DNA from: Myxococcales bacterium | GTDB lineage: Bacteria > Myxococcota > UBA727 > VGSZ01 | DNA: 55,564 nt | NCBI GenBank assembly: GCA_023248635.1 | Contig: JAHFED010000046.1 | Coordinates: 1-55,564, forward strand | Direction: 5' to 3' | Part shown: in pieces, positions 17,566 through 25,809 of the stretch | Numbering within the stretch: position 1 is the first letter of the stretch | Layout of the letters: each line of letters begins with the position of its first letter | Made by a program: the position numbers and the translations under genes | The notes under the pieces: model-generated | Databases searched by the model: none | The model's input: only the letters and a program-made list of their open reading frames with translations | Told to the model about the DNA's origin: nothing

Positions 17566-19085
17566 TGATCGACCGCTACGATCCCCAGGCGACCACGAGG
17601 ATTCTGATGGGCCAGCCTCAGCCGTCACGCCTGGCCAGCACGAACACCAGGTTCCTGTTGGTGTTCGGATTTCTGGGCACCCTCGTGTTGTCGGCGCTGA
17701 CGATGGGGGTGGCTGCGGTCGAGATCACCCGCGTCGAGCAAGACATTCTGCTGGTGGCCGACGAGAGCCAGCAAGCGACCTACTTCCTCGGCGACGTCGG
17801 CGAACAGCTCGCTCGCCTGCGTTCCCATGTCGCGCTCGGGCTGCGCGAGACGCCCGCCAAGTTCGGTGAACGCGCAGCCACCATCGCCGCCATCCAGTCG
17901 ATTCTCGATACGGCCCTGGGTGAGATCCCCGTCCACCTCGAGCACGGCTTGGTGCGGGATTGGGGCGCGCTCCAACCCGAGGTGCGCCGCCTGCGCCAAA
18001 CCTACGTCGACGCCGCCGACGCCCTGCGCGCGGGCGAGTCCTGGCGGGCTTCGGAGATCTTGGAACAAGAGGCGGTCGCTGCCACGGCGGTTCACGATTC
18101 CCTCGATGAGCTCCTCGAGACCCACCGCGACGTCGTTCAGACTCGCTTGGATGCGGCGCACCGGCGCGCCTCGCTGGTGCGGCGCCTGGCGGCCTGGCTC
18201 GGGGGCGTGTTCGTCACCGGCCTGCTGGCCATCTGGGGCTCGTTGGTCGTGCTCTTGGGGCGCCAGCGTCGACGCTTGGACGAGCACGCCAAACGACTCG
18301 AAGCCATCAACGCCGACCTCGACGCCTTCGCCGGCCGGGTGGCCCACGACCTGAAAAACGCCTTGGCTCCCGTGCAGATCGCCCCCGCGCTGTTGAGGCG
18401 CGCCCAGGATCCGAATCGAGTTCTCGATGTCGCCGACCGTCTGGAGCGTTGCTCCCGCAAGGCCGTCGCTGTGCTCGACGCGCTGCTCGCCTTCTCTCGA
18501 GCGTCAGGCACTGTCGATCCCGGCGAGTCCGCGCCCTTGTCGGTGGCGGTGCAGAGCGTGCTCGAGGAGCTCGCGCCCGAGATCGAACGCCTCGCGGTCG
18601 CCGTCGAAGTGGCCGACCTTCCTCAGCTGCGGGTGCGCTGCAGTCCCGGGCTGCTGCACATCGTGCTCGCGAACCTCTGTGGCAACGCGATCAAATACCT
18701 CGAAGGACAGCCAGAACGCCGGGTGCGCATCTCGGCCCAGCGCGATGGCCCCCAATGCCGCATCGACGTCGAGGATACTGGTCCTGGTATTCCAAAAGGA
18801 GCCCAGCAGCGGATTTTCGAGCCATTCTATCGCGTTGAAGGAACTGTCGCACCCGGTACCGGCATCGGCTTGGCCACGGTGCGCCGGGTGGTCGAGCAAC
18901 GCGGCGGGCACATCACGGTGACCTCGGTCGAGGGGCACGGCGCCCGCTTTCAGGTCTGGCTCCCCGTCGCGGCCGAGGTCAACGCCGCTGTGGATGCAGC
19001 ACCCGTCGATCGCATCGGTCGCTTCGGTGCAGCCCTAGCCGACGCCCAAGCGAGCAGTCGCAGCGAGGCGCCTCTGCGCGACTGA
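17565..19085 (+). CDS. membrane sensor histidine kinase (HisKA/HATPase_c)
   Basis: 506 residues. Two transmembrane helices (about 29-52 and 207-235) frame a helical extracytoplasmic sensor of about 155 residues resembling four-helix-bundle sensors. The kinase core has FAGRVAHDLKNALAPV (phospho-His about 261), NLCGNAIKYL, DTGPGIP, IFEPFYR and GTGIGLATVRRVV. A 45-residue tail follows. GTG 17565 overlaps the previous stop by one base. No response regulator is adjacent. The segment 18770-18845 is richer in A/T codons than its surroundings. The stop codon TGA is followed immediately by structured repeat copy A. Confidence 0.9.
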   Translation: MIDRYDPQATTRILMGQPQPSRLASTNTRFLLVFGFLGTLVLSALTMGVAAVEITRVEQDILLVADESQQATYFLGDVGEQLARLRSHVALGLRETPAKFGERAATIAAIQSILDTALGEIPVHLEHGLVRDWGALQPEVRRLRQTYVDAADALRAGESWRASEILEQEAVAATAVHDSLDELLETHRDVVQTRLDAAHRRASLVRRLAAWLGGVFVTGLLAIWGSLVVLLGRQRRRLDEHAKRLEAINADLDAFAGRVAHDLKNALAPVQIAPALLRRAQDPNRVLDVADRLERCSRKAVAVLDALLAFSRASGTVDPGESAPLSVAVQSVLEELAPEIERLAVAVEVADLPQLRVRCSPGLLHIVLANLCGNAIKYLEGQPERRVRISAQRDGPQCRIDVEDTGPGIPKGAQQRIFEPFYRVEGTVAPGTGIGLATVRRVVEQRGGHITVTSVEGHGARFQVWLPVAAEVNAAVDAAPVDRIGRFGAALADAQASSRSEAPLRD

Positions 19086-19294
19086 TCCCCGATCTCGCTG
19101 AACTTCGACCGCGGAGCGGTCTCGTTCATCGCCGTCGGGGATGCTCTTCTGGGAGGTCTGGTGCAGACCTCCCCCCGCGCCGACGGAGCCGGACGCGGGG
19201 CCCCCCACCAACTCCGCGTTCCGCGGGCGCGCTTCACGCGCATCATCCCGCGTCTTCCCATCTCGGAACGCGGTCGAACATCAAGCGGACGCGG
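19086..19294. repeat. structured intergenic element, copy A (about 209 bp)
   Basis: It begins with TCCCCGATCTCGCTGAACTT directly after the histidine kinase stop codon. The sequence contains nested inverted repeats: ATCCCCGA...TCGGGGAT enclosing GACCGC...GCGGTC, then GGAGGTCTG...CAGACCTCC, then CCGCG-rich arms. The reverse complement of 46329-46523 matches with about six substitutions and one 14-15-base gap. A more diverged copy is at 21605-21750. It lies between convergent genes, so it could act as a bidirectional terminator. Confidence 0.85.
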
Positions 19295-19437
19295 GATGAT
19301 TCCGGGTCCGGATGATTTTGTCGGCTGCGCCGACTGCATCACCTGGGCGGCACTTCTTCCGCTGCGCTTCGCTCGCGATAAAGTTTCGACGTTCAAGACG
19401 CTGGCGCGTCTTGAAGCCACGAATCATCTTGGGATGA
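19295..19437. other. remainder of the convergent spacer 19086-19437
   Basis: After copy A ends, the spacer holds a short stretch GGATGATTCCGGGTCCGGATGA, an unremarkable segment with GCTGCGCCGACTGC, and one copy of the 24-bp palindrome at 19392-19415. No open frame with a credible start was seen. Confidence 0.6.
19392..19415. repeat. 24-bp palindromic repeat (family P), reference copy
   Basis: Arms TTCAAGACGC and GCGTCTTGAA around TGGC, a perfect 10-bp inverted repeat. The same unit, or a close variant, recurs near 20109, 20135, 20168, 32437, 35216, 35250, 46170 and 50717. All are between genes except for a related segment at 32204, inside a kinase gene. Many copies are trailed by CATCA or GAACATCAA. 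Confidence 0.88.
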
Positions 19438-20046
19438 TCAACCGCCCAGGAGGATGGCCTTGATGGCGCCGTAGTCTTGGTCGTGCACGCTGCCAGTGCG
19501 CACGCAGCGCAATTGGCCCTTGGCATCGACGAGGGCGTGGACCGGCACCCCCGCGCTCTTGTCGACGCCAAAGCTCTCGAGCACCGCCGGCAGATCGGCG
19601 GCGCCGCCCTTCAACCAATGCATGGTGCCCGGCATCGTTGACTTTTGGAGCCAGCCCGTGAGCGCGCCTTCGTCGTCGTCGACGGAATAGAGCTCGAGGT
19701 CGATGGCGATGCCGTCCTTGTGCAACGACTGCTGCCATTTTCCGAGCAAGCCGATCTCGTCGATGCAGGGGTGGCACCACGTCGCCCACAGGTTGATCCA
19801 CTTCCATCCGCCGCCGGTCGCCTTCTTCCCTTCGGGAAGACCCGGGATGGGCCTCTCCGCGGGCGCGGTGAACCCTCGGGCCCCGGCCCCGTCGGGAAAG
19901 CTGACCTCGCAAAAGGACTTCGTCGCCGCGTTGTTCTGGGTTCTTTTCACACCGTCGAAGCGCGACGGTCCGCGTTCGGCCGCCTTGTCGTCGTCACAGG
20001 CCGCCACCGTCACCAAGAGAGCCAACAAGAGCAGGCGCTTGAGCAT
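19438..20046 (-). CDS. TlpA-like thioredoxin-fold lipoprotein
   Basis: 202 residues. The signal sequence MLKRLLLLALLVTVAAC ends in a good lipobox (VAAC), so it is predicted to be membrane-anchored outside the cytoplasm. The thioredoxin fold has WINLWATWCHPCIDEI with the redox CxxC (CHPC), the cis-Pro segment AGVPVHALVDAKGQLRC, and an insertion rich in Asp (YSVDDDEGALTGWL). Relatives reduce disulfides in cytochrome c maturation or in periplasmic redox tasks; the partner here is unknown. The ATG at 20046 directly precedes the signal sequence. A cluster of three family P palindromes lies upstream. Confidence 0.9.
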   Translation of the reverse strand: MLKRLLLLALLVTVAACDDDKAAERGPSRFDGVKRTQNNAATKSFCEVSFPDGAGARGFTAPAERPIPGLPEGKKATGGGWKWINLWATWCHPCIDEIGLLGKWQQSLHKDGIAIDLELYSVDDDEGALTGWLQKSTMPGTMHWLKGGAADLPAVLESFGVDKSAGVPVHALVDAKGQLRCVRTGSVHDQDYGAIKAILLGG

Positions 20047-20108
20047 GCGGCATCATCGACGAAGACCGAGGCCTTTGCTATTGGCCGCCCGGCCCGCGGG
20101 CACAGAAT

Positions 20109-20191
20109 TTCAGGGCGCGCCAGCGTTCTTGCACATCAAGACGCGCCAGCGTCTTGAAGTTTGGATGTTCAAGACGCTGGCGCGTCTTGAA
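20109..20191. repeat. three family P palindromes in a row
   Basis: Three copies: a degenerate one at about 20109-20131 (TTCAGGGCGCGCCAGCG then TTCTTG), a good one at 20135-20158 (ATCAAGACGCGCCAGCG then TCTTGAA), and a perfect one at 20168-20191 with the same sequence as 19392-19415. Spacers are 3 and 9 bases. The cluster is in the divergent spacer between the TlpA-like gene and the aminotransferase, so promoters must lie around it. Confidence 0.85.
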
Positions 20192-20245
20192 CCGGCAGAA
20201 CTTCAACAGTTCGACGACGAGGTCGAGGGGCGGTGGAGGTTGGTC

Positions 20246-21580
20246 ATGAGCACGGTGGGGATGAGCGCGGCGGAGATCGTCGACAAGTGCAAGCAGTACA
20301 CGATGTACTCGTGGTCCGCCGGCGACAGCGTCGACCCCATTCCCTTCGCGCGTGGCGAGGGCGTGTGGCTGTGGGACCGCAACGGCAAGCGCTACCTCGA
20401 CTGGAACAGTCAGGCCATGAGCGTGCACGTCGGCCACGGCCACAAGAAGATCATCCAGGCCATCCAGCGCCAGGCCGAGGAGCTCGTCTACGTTTACGCC
20501 GGCGCCGCCACCGAGGTGCGGGCCCGCCTGGGCGAACGTCTCGCGCGGCTGATGCCGGGTCATCTGAATACCTCGTTTTTCACCCTCGGTGGAGGAGAGG
20601 CCAACGAGAACGCCGTGCGCGCGGCGCGGGGCGTGACGGGGCGGCAGAAGATCATGGCGCGGGCGCGCAGCTACCACGGCGCCACCTCCCTCGCGATCAA
20701 CCTCACCGGCGACCACCGCCGCTGGGCCAACGAGCCCGGACCCCCCGGCATCGTGCGAGTGCTCGATCCCTATCCATACAATTTCTCTTTCGGAAGAACG
20801 CCGGAAGAAATTAGCAAAAACAACCTCGACTACCTCGCTGAAATCATCGCCACCGAGGGTGGCCACACCATCGCCGCCATGCTCATCGAGACCATCACCG
20901 GTACCAACGGTGTGCTGCCGCCGCCGCCGGGCTGGTTGCAGGGCTTGAAGGCGCTGCTCGAACAGCACGACATCTTGCTGATCTGCGACGAGGTCATGTC
21001 GGGCTTCGGGCGCACCGGCAAGATGTTCGCCTTCGACCACGGTCCCATCGTCCCCGACCTGATGACCATGGCCAAGGGGCTGACGTCGTCGTACTTGCCG
21101 CTGGGTGCGGTCGGCCTCTCGGATCGCGTTGCTAAACACTACAAGAAAAATGTCTTCTACGGCGGGCACACCTACAACAGTCATCCCATGTGTTTGGCCG
21201 CAGCCCTTGCGAACCTCGACGTCATCGAAGAAGAAGGCCTGGTCGACAACGCGCGTCGGCTCGAGCCGGTGATGAAAGCAGAGATGGCGCGCTTGCAGCT
21301 TAAGCACCCCTCGATGAAGGCCGGCCGCGCCATCGGTCTCTTCGGGATGATTGATCTGCAAAAGGACGCCACGGGCACACCCTTCGCGCCCTATCCGTCG
21401 ACGTCGCCGGTGATGACCTCGCTGGGCCAGTTCTTTCGCGAGCAGGGTCTGTTCACCTTTCTGAAGAGCTCCAACTTCACCTGCATCCCGCCGCTGTGCA
21501 TCACCGAAGCCGAGCTGCGCGAGGGCTTCGCCATCGTCGACAAGGGCCTCGACCTCACGGATCGCCACGTTGCAGGCTGA
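20246..21580 (+). CDS. class III PLP-dependent aminotransferase
   Basis: 444 residues. It moves an amino group from an omega-amino compound to a keto acid. The family blocks are present: WDRNGKRYLDWNSQAM, TLGGGEANENAVRAAR, YHGAT, ICDEVMSGFGRTGKMFAF, the PLP Lys in MTMAKGLTSSYLPLGAV, and GGHTYNSHPMCLAAALAN. The sequence suggests the group that contains taurine- or beta-alanine-pyruvate transaminases; the substrate cannot be fixed. ATG 20246 has GGAGG seven bases upstream. Around 20770-20825 and 21130-21165 codons switch to AT-rich forms. The 3' end faces repeat copy B. Confidence 0.88.
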   Translation: MSTVGMSAAEIVDKCKQYTMYSWSAGDSVDPIPFARGEGVWLWDRNGKRYLDWNSQAMSVHVGHGHKKIIQAIQRQAEELVYVYAGAATEVRARLGERLARLMPGHLNTSFFTLGGGEANENAVRAARGVTGRQKIMARARSYHGATSLAINLTGDHRRWANEPGPPGIVRVLDPYPYNFSFGRTPEEISKNNLDYLAEIIATEGGHTIAAMLIETITGTNGVLPPPPGWLQGLKALLEQHDILLICDEVMSGFGRTGKMFAFDHGPIVPDLMTMAKGLTSSYLPLGAVGLSDRVAKHYKKNVFYGGHTYNSHPMCLAAALANLDVIEEEGLVDNARRLEPVMKAEMARLQLKHPSMKAGRAIGLFGMIDLQKDATGTPFAPYPSTSPVMTSLGQFFREQGLFTFLKSSNFTCIPPLCITEAELREGFAIVDKGLDLTDRHVAG

Positions 21581-21604
21581 CGAATCATCCCAAATCCGGT
21601 TGAA

Positions 21605-21750
21605 GTTCGCTCAGGCGCGGGGAGCGCGCGCGAAGCGGAGTTGGGTGGGGGCCCCACCGTCCGGCTCCGCCGGCGTGGGGGAGGTCTGCAACAGACCCTC
21701 CAGGAAGAACATCCCCGACCTCGGTGAACGAAGTTCAGCGAGATCGGGAA
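21605..21750. repeat. structured intergenic element, copy B (about 145 bp)
   Basis: It is oriented opposite to copy A and is more diverged. It ends exactly at 21750, next to the stop codon (TCA on this strand, 21751-21753) of the minus-strand hybrid kinase. Read from that stop it begins TTCCCGATCTCGCTGAACTT. It lacks the inner GACCGC/GCGGTC stem but keeps the GTCTG...CAGAC hairpin and the CCGGCTCCGCCGG segment. It fills nearly all of the convergent spacer. Confidence 0.8.
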
Positions 21751-24351
21751 TCACGTCTCCGCTGACGCTTCGATGGCCGGCGTCGCGCTCTCGTCGATGA
21801 GAGAGCGCAGCGTACGGGCGAGCTCCTCGGGGCTGACGGGTTTGCGCAGCATGCGATAGGGGTGCGTGAGCTCGACGGCGCGGGCGCCATAGCCCGTGAG
21901 CAACACCGCCGGCAGCCTGGGTTGCTTGGTGCGCAAGAGGCCGACCAGCGCGTCGCCCTGCAGCCCGGGCATCACCAAGTCAGCGACGACGGCGTCGACG
22001 CCGCCTTTGGCCAGCTCTTCCGCCGCGGCCGCCGACGACGCCGACATCACCACGAAGCCGCGCGAGGAGAGCGCCCGCTCCGTGGCCCGGCGCACGCCGT
22101 CGTCGTCGTCGACCACCAGGATGCGCTCGCGCCCCAAAGAGTCCGCTGCAGCCACCGGGGGCTCGGCGTCGTTGTGCAACAGTGTCCCTCGCTCGGGCAG
22201 CCAGACGCGAAAGGTGGTGCCGGCGCCGGGGATGCTCTCGACAGCGATGTGCCCGGCGGACTGCTTGACGATGCCGTAGACCGTGGCCAGGCCGAGACCC
22301 ACGCCCTTGCCCGTAGGTTTGGTGGTGAAAAAGGGCTCGAAGACGTGGGACTTGGTCTCTTCGTCCATCCCTGTCCCACCGTCGCTGACGACGAGCTCAA
22401 CGAAGCGACCGGGGTCGGGCAGTCCGGCCGGCAAGGAGGCGGCGGCGGCGTCGACGTTGCGGGTGGTGACACGACAGGTGCCGCCGTTGGGCATGGCGTC
22501 GCGCGCGTTGGCAATCAGGTTCACCAAGACCTGCTCCAGCTGGGCTGGGTCGACGACGACGTGCCAGACGGGCTGCAGGTTGAGCTCGAGGACGACGTCG
22601 GCAGGGATGAGCCGTCGCAGCAGCTTCTCGAGGCCGCGCACCACGGCGCTGACATCGATGACCTTGGGCTCGCGGCGCTGTTGGCGGGCGAAGGTCAGCA
22701 GTTGGCTCGTCAGGTCCGCAGCTTTCTTGCCGCAATCCACGATCTCGGCGAGGTCAGCGCGGGCGGTGTCGTCGAGGTTCTTCTGCTCGCTCATCAGCCG
22801 GGCGTTGGTGAGGATGACGCTCAAGAGATTGTTGAAGTCGTGGGCGACGCCGCCGGCGAGCTGTCCCAGGGCTTCGAGCCGGCGGGCTGCGTACAGCTGT
22901 TGCTCGAGCTTCTCGCGCTGGCGCAGGGCCTCCACCCTGCCGGTGACCTCCCGCAAGGAGATGTCGAAGCGGCCGACGTCGTCGTCGTCTTTGGCGTGCA
23001 GCACCCGCATTTCCACGTGGGCGGTGCTGCCGTTGCCTCGGCTGAGGGTCATGGTGACGAAGTCGTCGCTGTCGGGGCGCGCGTGCCGGCTGTCGGACAG
23101 AGCGCGGGCGATCTTGCGAAGATCTTCAGCGGACACGGCCTCGATGTCGGCGAAAGAGCGGCCGGGCAGGGGTCCGCTTTGCTCTCCCTCTTCGGCGAAG
23201 ACCCCATCGAGCCCGAACAAGGAGTTGGCGGCGGGGTTGGCGTCGACGATGACGCCGCCGTCGTTGAGGATCAGCAGCCCATCGGGAGAGGTCTTCACCA
23301 ACGCGCCGCGGCGACGCTCCGACAGGCGCATGCGTCCGGCAGCATCGCGCCACTCGAAGGCGGCGGCGAACAGCGTCCCAGCTCCCACGACAATGGCGTC
23401 GTCGGCGCCAGGCTGGCCTTCGTCGTCGAGCTCGACCACCAACAATCCATGGGCCAGCGCGCCCGAGCGGATGGCAACGGCGCGACAGCGGTGGTGCTCC
23501 GATCCGTCGATCACCTCGACGACAGTCCCTCCGGTTTCGGCGACGACGCGGGCGGCTTCTTCGTCGCCGCCGACCAGCACCGGGGCGTGGAAACCAAAAT
23601 GGTGGCGCGCCCGCGGTCGCTCGGGGCCGCGCACAAAAAGGGCCACCGGACGTCCCCACACCTGGTGCAAGCGCAGCAAGGCTGGACGAAAAGATCGATC
23701 GACGTCGTCACCCTCGACCAACAGTCGGCCGATGCCGGCCAAGGCCTGCTCGTCGCGCACGCGTCGTCCGAGGTTGTCGTTGGCTTGTTTCAGGGCGCTC
23801 TTTTCGATGCGCAGCCGCCGCAGCAGCCCTCGACTCGAACGCGCCGCGGCGACCATCAAGAGGCCCCCGGCGCCGAGCTGCACGACGATGGCCGCGCCGA
23901 GATAGTCCTTGGCCAGGGGCAGAGGTTCCTCGGGCCGCACCCCCAGCACGATCAAGAAACCGCAGACGCCGGCGACGACGGTGGCGGCGGCAGCACGGGG
24001 GCCCAAGGTCAGGCCCGCCCACACCGTGGCTGTGGCCAAGGCCAGCGGACTGGCGCCCTCGCCGCCGGTGCCCCAGGTGCCAAAGAGACCAGCGATGAGC
24101 AGCATGAGCGACACCAGGGCGGCGCTGGTGCGCACATGGCCCAGGCGCAGCACGATCCTGGTGAGCGCCAGGGCCGCGACCGCGCCGCCGCCGATCAACA
24201 CGTGTCGGGCGGCGCCGAAATAGAGGAAATTTCCCAGGGTGTAGAAACTGGCGCCCGCGAGGCTTGCGCCCAGCATGAACTTCAGATCTGGGCGGCTGCC
24301 GGCTTCGTCGTCGTCAACATCGTCGGCTCGGAGGGGGGCTGCGCTGCTCAC
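21751..24351 (-). CDS. hybrid sensor histidine kinase (membrane, GAF/PAS-like, HisKA, HATPase_c, receiver)
   Basis: 866 residues. About six hydrophobic helices (residues 25-175) anchor the protein. A GAF-like region (about 200-345) and a PAS domain (about 350-475, DGLLILNDGGVIVDANPAA) follow. The kinase core has LAGGVAHDFNNLLSVI (phospho-His about 503), NLIANARDAMPNGG, DGGTGM, FEPFFTTKPTGKGVGLGLAT. A C-terminal receiver has VVDDDDG, VVADLVMPG (phospho-Asp about 790), LLTG and RKPV. GTG 24351 overlaps the stop of the NtrC-type gene by four bases (GTGA). The two should form a phosphorelay controlling sigma-54 promoters elsewhere. The signal is unknown. Confidence 0.92.
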   Translation of the reverse strand: MSSAAPLRADDVDDDEAGSRPDLKFMLGASLAGASFYTLGNFLYFGAARHVLIGGGAVAALALTRIVLRLGHVRTSAALVSLMLLIAGLFGTWGTGGEGASPLALATATVWAGLTLGPRAAAATVVAGVCGFLIVLGVRPEEPLPLAKDYLGAAIVVQLGAGGLLMVAAARSSRGLLRRLRIEKSALKQANDNLGRRVRDEQALAGIGRLLVEGDDVDRSFRPALLRLHQVWGRPVALFVRGPERPRARHHFGFHAPVLVGGDEEAARVVAETGGTVVEVIDGSEHHRCRAVAIRSGALAHGLLVVELDDEGQPGADDAIVVGAGTLFAAAFEWRDAAGRMRLSERRRGALVKTSPDGLLILNDGGVIVDANPAANSLFGLDGVFAEEGEQSGPLPGRSFADIEAVSAEDLRKIARALSDSRHARPDSDDFVTMTLSRGNGSTAHVEMRVLHAKDDDDVGRFDISLREVTGRVEALRQREKLEQQLYAARRLEALGQLAGGVAHDFNNLLSVILTNARLMSEQKNLDDTARADLAEIVDCGKKAADLTSQLLTFARQQRREPKVIDVSAVVRGLEKLLRRLIPADVVLELNLQPVWHVVVDPAQLEQVLVNLIANARDAMPNGGTCRVTTRNVDAAAASLPAGLPDPGRFVELVVSDGGTGMDEETKSHVFEPFFTTKPTGKGVGLGLATVYGIVKQSAGHIAVESIPGAGTTFRVWLPERGTLLHNDAEPPVAAADSLGRERILVVDDDDGVRRATERALSSRGFVVMSASSAAAAEELAKGGVDAVVADLVMPGLQGDALVGLLRTKQPRLPAVLLTGYGARAVELTHPYRMLRKPVSPEELARTLRSLIDESATPAIEASAET

Positions 24352-25781
24352 GGCGTCTTGGTGCGGCTGTCCCGCTCGGCCGAGGGCTCGTCGGAGCGAA
24401 CGCGTCGCTCCATCTCGAGACCGAAGCGGCGCATGCGCCGATAAAGGGCCTGGCGGGAGAGGCCCAGTTCAGCGGCGGCGTGGGCGACGACGCCAGCATG
24501 GCGGGCCAGGGCTCGCTCGATGCGCAAGCCTTCACCAGCATCGAGCTCGAGGGCAGGTTCCTCGCTCGACGCCGGAGACGATGTGATGCCGTCGAGTCCG
24601 AGATCTTCGACGCTGATGACATCGCGGGCACAAACGATGGCCGCCCGCTGGGCGCGGTTCTGCAGCTCGCGCACGTTGCCGGGCCAAGACCAGGCGTTGA
24701 GCGCGGAGACGGCGGCGTCGTCGAGCCGCAGCGGCCGGCCCCCGCCGTGCAGCTTGAGGAAATGCAGCGCGAGGGGCGTGATGTCGTCGACGCGGGCCCG
24801 CAACGGCGGCAGTCGGATCTCGATGACGTTGAGGCGGTAGTAGAGGTCCTCCCGAAAAGTGCCGCTCTTGATCGATGCGCTGAGATTGATGTTGGTGGCC
24901 GAGATCAGGCGCACCTTGACCTTGCGGGTCTTGTTGCTGCCCAGGCGCTCGAATTCGCCGGTCTGCAGCACGCGCAGCAGGGCCGACTGCCCGTGGGCCG
25001 AGAGGTTGCCGACTTCGTCGAGAAAGAGGGTGCCGCCGTCGGCGGCTTCGAAGCGGCCCTCGCGCGCTTTTTGTGCGCCGGTGAACGCACCCGCTTCGGC
25101 GCCAAAGAGCTCGGCCTCGAGAAGCTCACTCGGTAGCGCTCCCGCATTGACCTTGACGAAGGGCCCCGTCCTCACCGTCGAATTGCGCTGGATGATCTCG
25201 GCGATCACCTCTTTGCCCGAGCCGTTTTCGCCCGAGACCAGGATGGGGGCGTCCGAGCGCGCGACCTGGGCGGCCAGGGACACCGCGCGGTGCATTGCTG
25301 GGGCTCGATAGACGACGCCGCGGAGATCGAAGCGCGCCGAGAGCTCGTCGTGTTCGCGCTCTCGCTCCCCCACCAAGCGGCGGTTCTCCAGGCGCGTGCG
25401 ACGCAGCTCGAGGAGGTTCGTCAGCATGGGCACGAGCTTGTCGGGGTTCCAGGGCTTTTCGACGTAGTCAGCCGCACCGACGCGCACGAGGGCCACAGCT
25501 TTCTCGAGGCTCGCCCACGCCGTCATCAGCACCACCGGCAGCTCGGGATCGAGCTCGCGCAGGGCGAGAAACAGGCCCTCGCCTTCGTCGCCGTCGGTGC
25601 GGGTGGGCGAGAAATTCATGTCCGAAATCACGGCGCCGAAGGTCTCTTCGGACACCGCCGCGATGGCCGCCGCTGGGGTCGAAACCACGCGCGTCGAGAA
25701 GCCACGGCTGCCGAGCAGGCGATCGAGGGCCCGCGCCACGGCGGGTTCGTCGTCGACGATCAGCACTGCCAGCTCAGGCAT
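24348..25781 (-). CDS. NtrC-family sigma-54-dependent response regulator
   Basis: 477 residues. The receiver (1-125) has LIVDDEPAVARAL, phospho-Asp in VISDMNFSP (about 54) and a Lys in YVEKPWNP. The AAA+ domain (about 165-390) has Walker A GENGSGKEVIAE, the sigma-54 contact loop GAFTGA (about 232), Walker B GGTLFLDEVGN and arginine-finger region YRLNVIEIRLPPLR. A Fis-type helix-turn-helix closes it (HAAAELGLSRQALYRRMRRF). The receiver has an insert rich in Thr/Asp/Glu (SPTRTDGDEGEG) right after the phospho-Asp, which is uncommon. It is the first gene of the pair with the hybrid kinase. ATG 25781 begins directly at the receiver. Confidence 0.94.
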   Translation of the reverse strand: MPELAVLIVDDEPAVARALDRLLGSRGFSTRVVSTPAAAIAAVSEETFGAVISDMNFSPTRTDGDEGEGLFLALRELDPELPVVLMTAWASLEKAVALVRVGAADYVEKPWNPDKLVPMLTNLLELRRTRLENRRLVGEREREHDELSARFDLRGVVYRAPAMHRAVSLAAQVARSDAPILVSGENGSGKEVIAEIIQRNSTVRTGPFVKVNAGALPSELLEAELFGAEAGAFTGAQKAREGRFEAADGGTLFLDEVGNLSAHGQSALLRVLQTGEFERLGSNKTRKVKVRLISATNINLSASIKSGTFREDLYYRLNVIEIRLPPLRARVDDITPLALHFLKLHGGGRPLRLDDAAVSALNAWSWPGNVRELQNRAQRAAIVCARDVISVEDLGLDGITSSPASSEEPALELDAGEGLRIERALARHAGVVAHAAAELGLSRQALYRRMRRFGLEMERRVRSDEPSAERDSRTKTP

Positions 25782-25809
25782 CCTCGGGTTCCCCCGGGGC
25801 GAAGCTAGC

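Noticed and set aside
21862-24444. An 860-codon plus-strand frame opposite the hybrid kinase.
   Set aside because: Shadow of a gene with full histidine kinase and receiver motifs.
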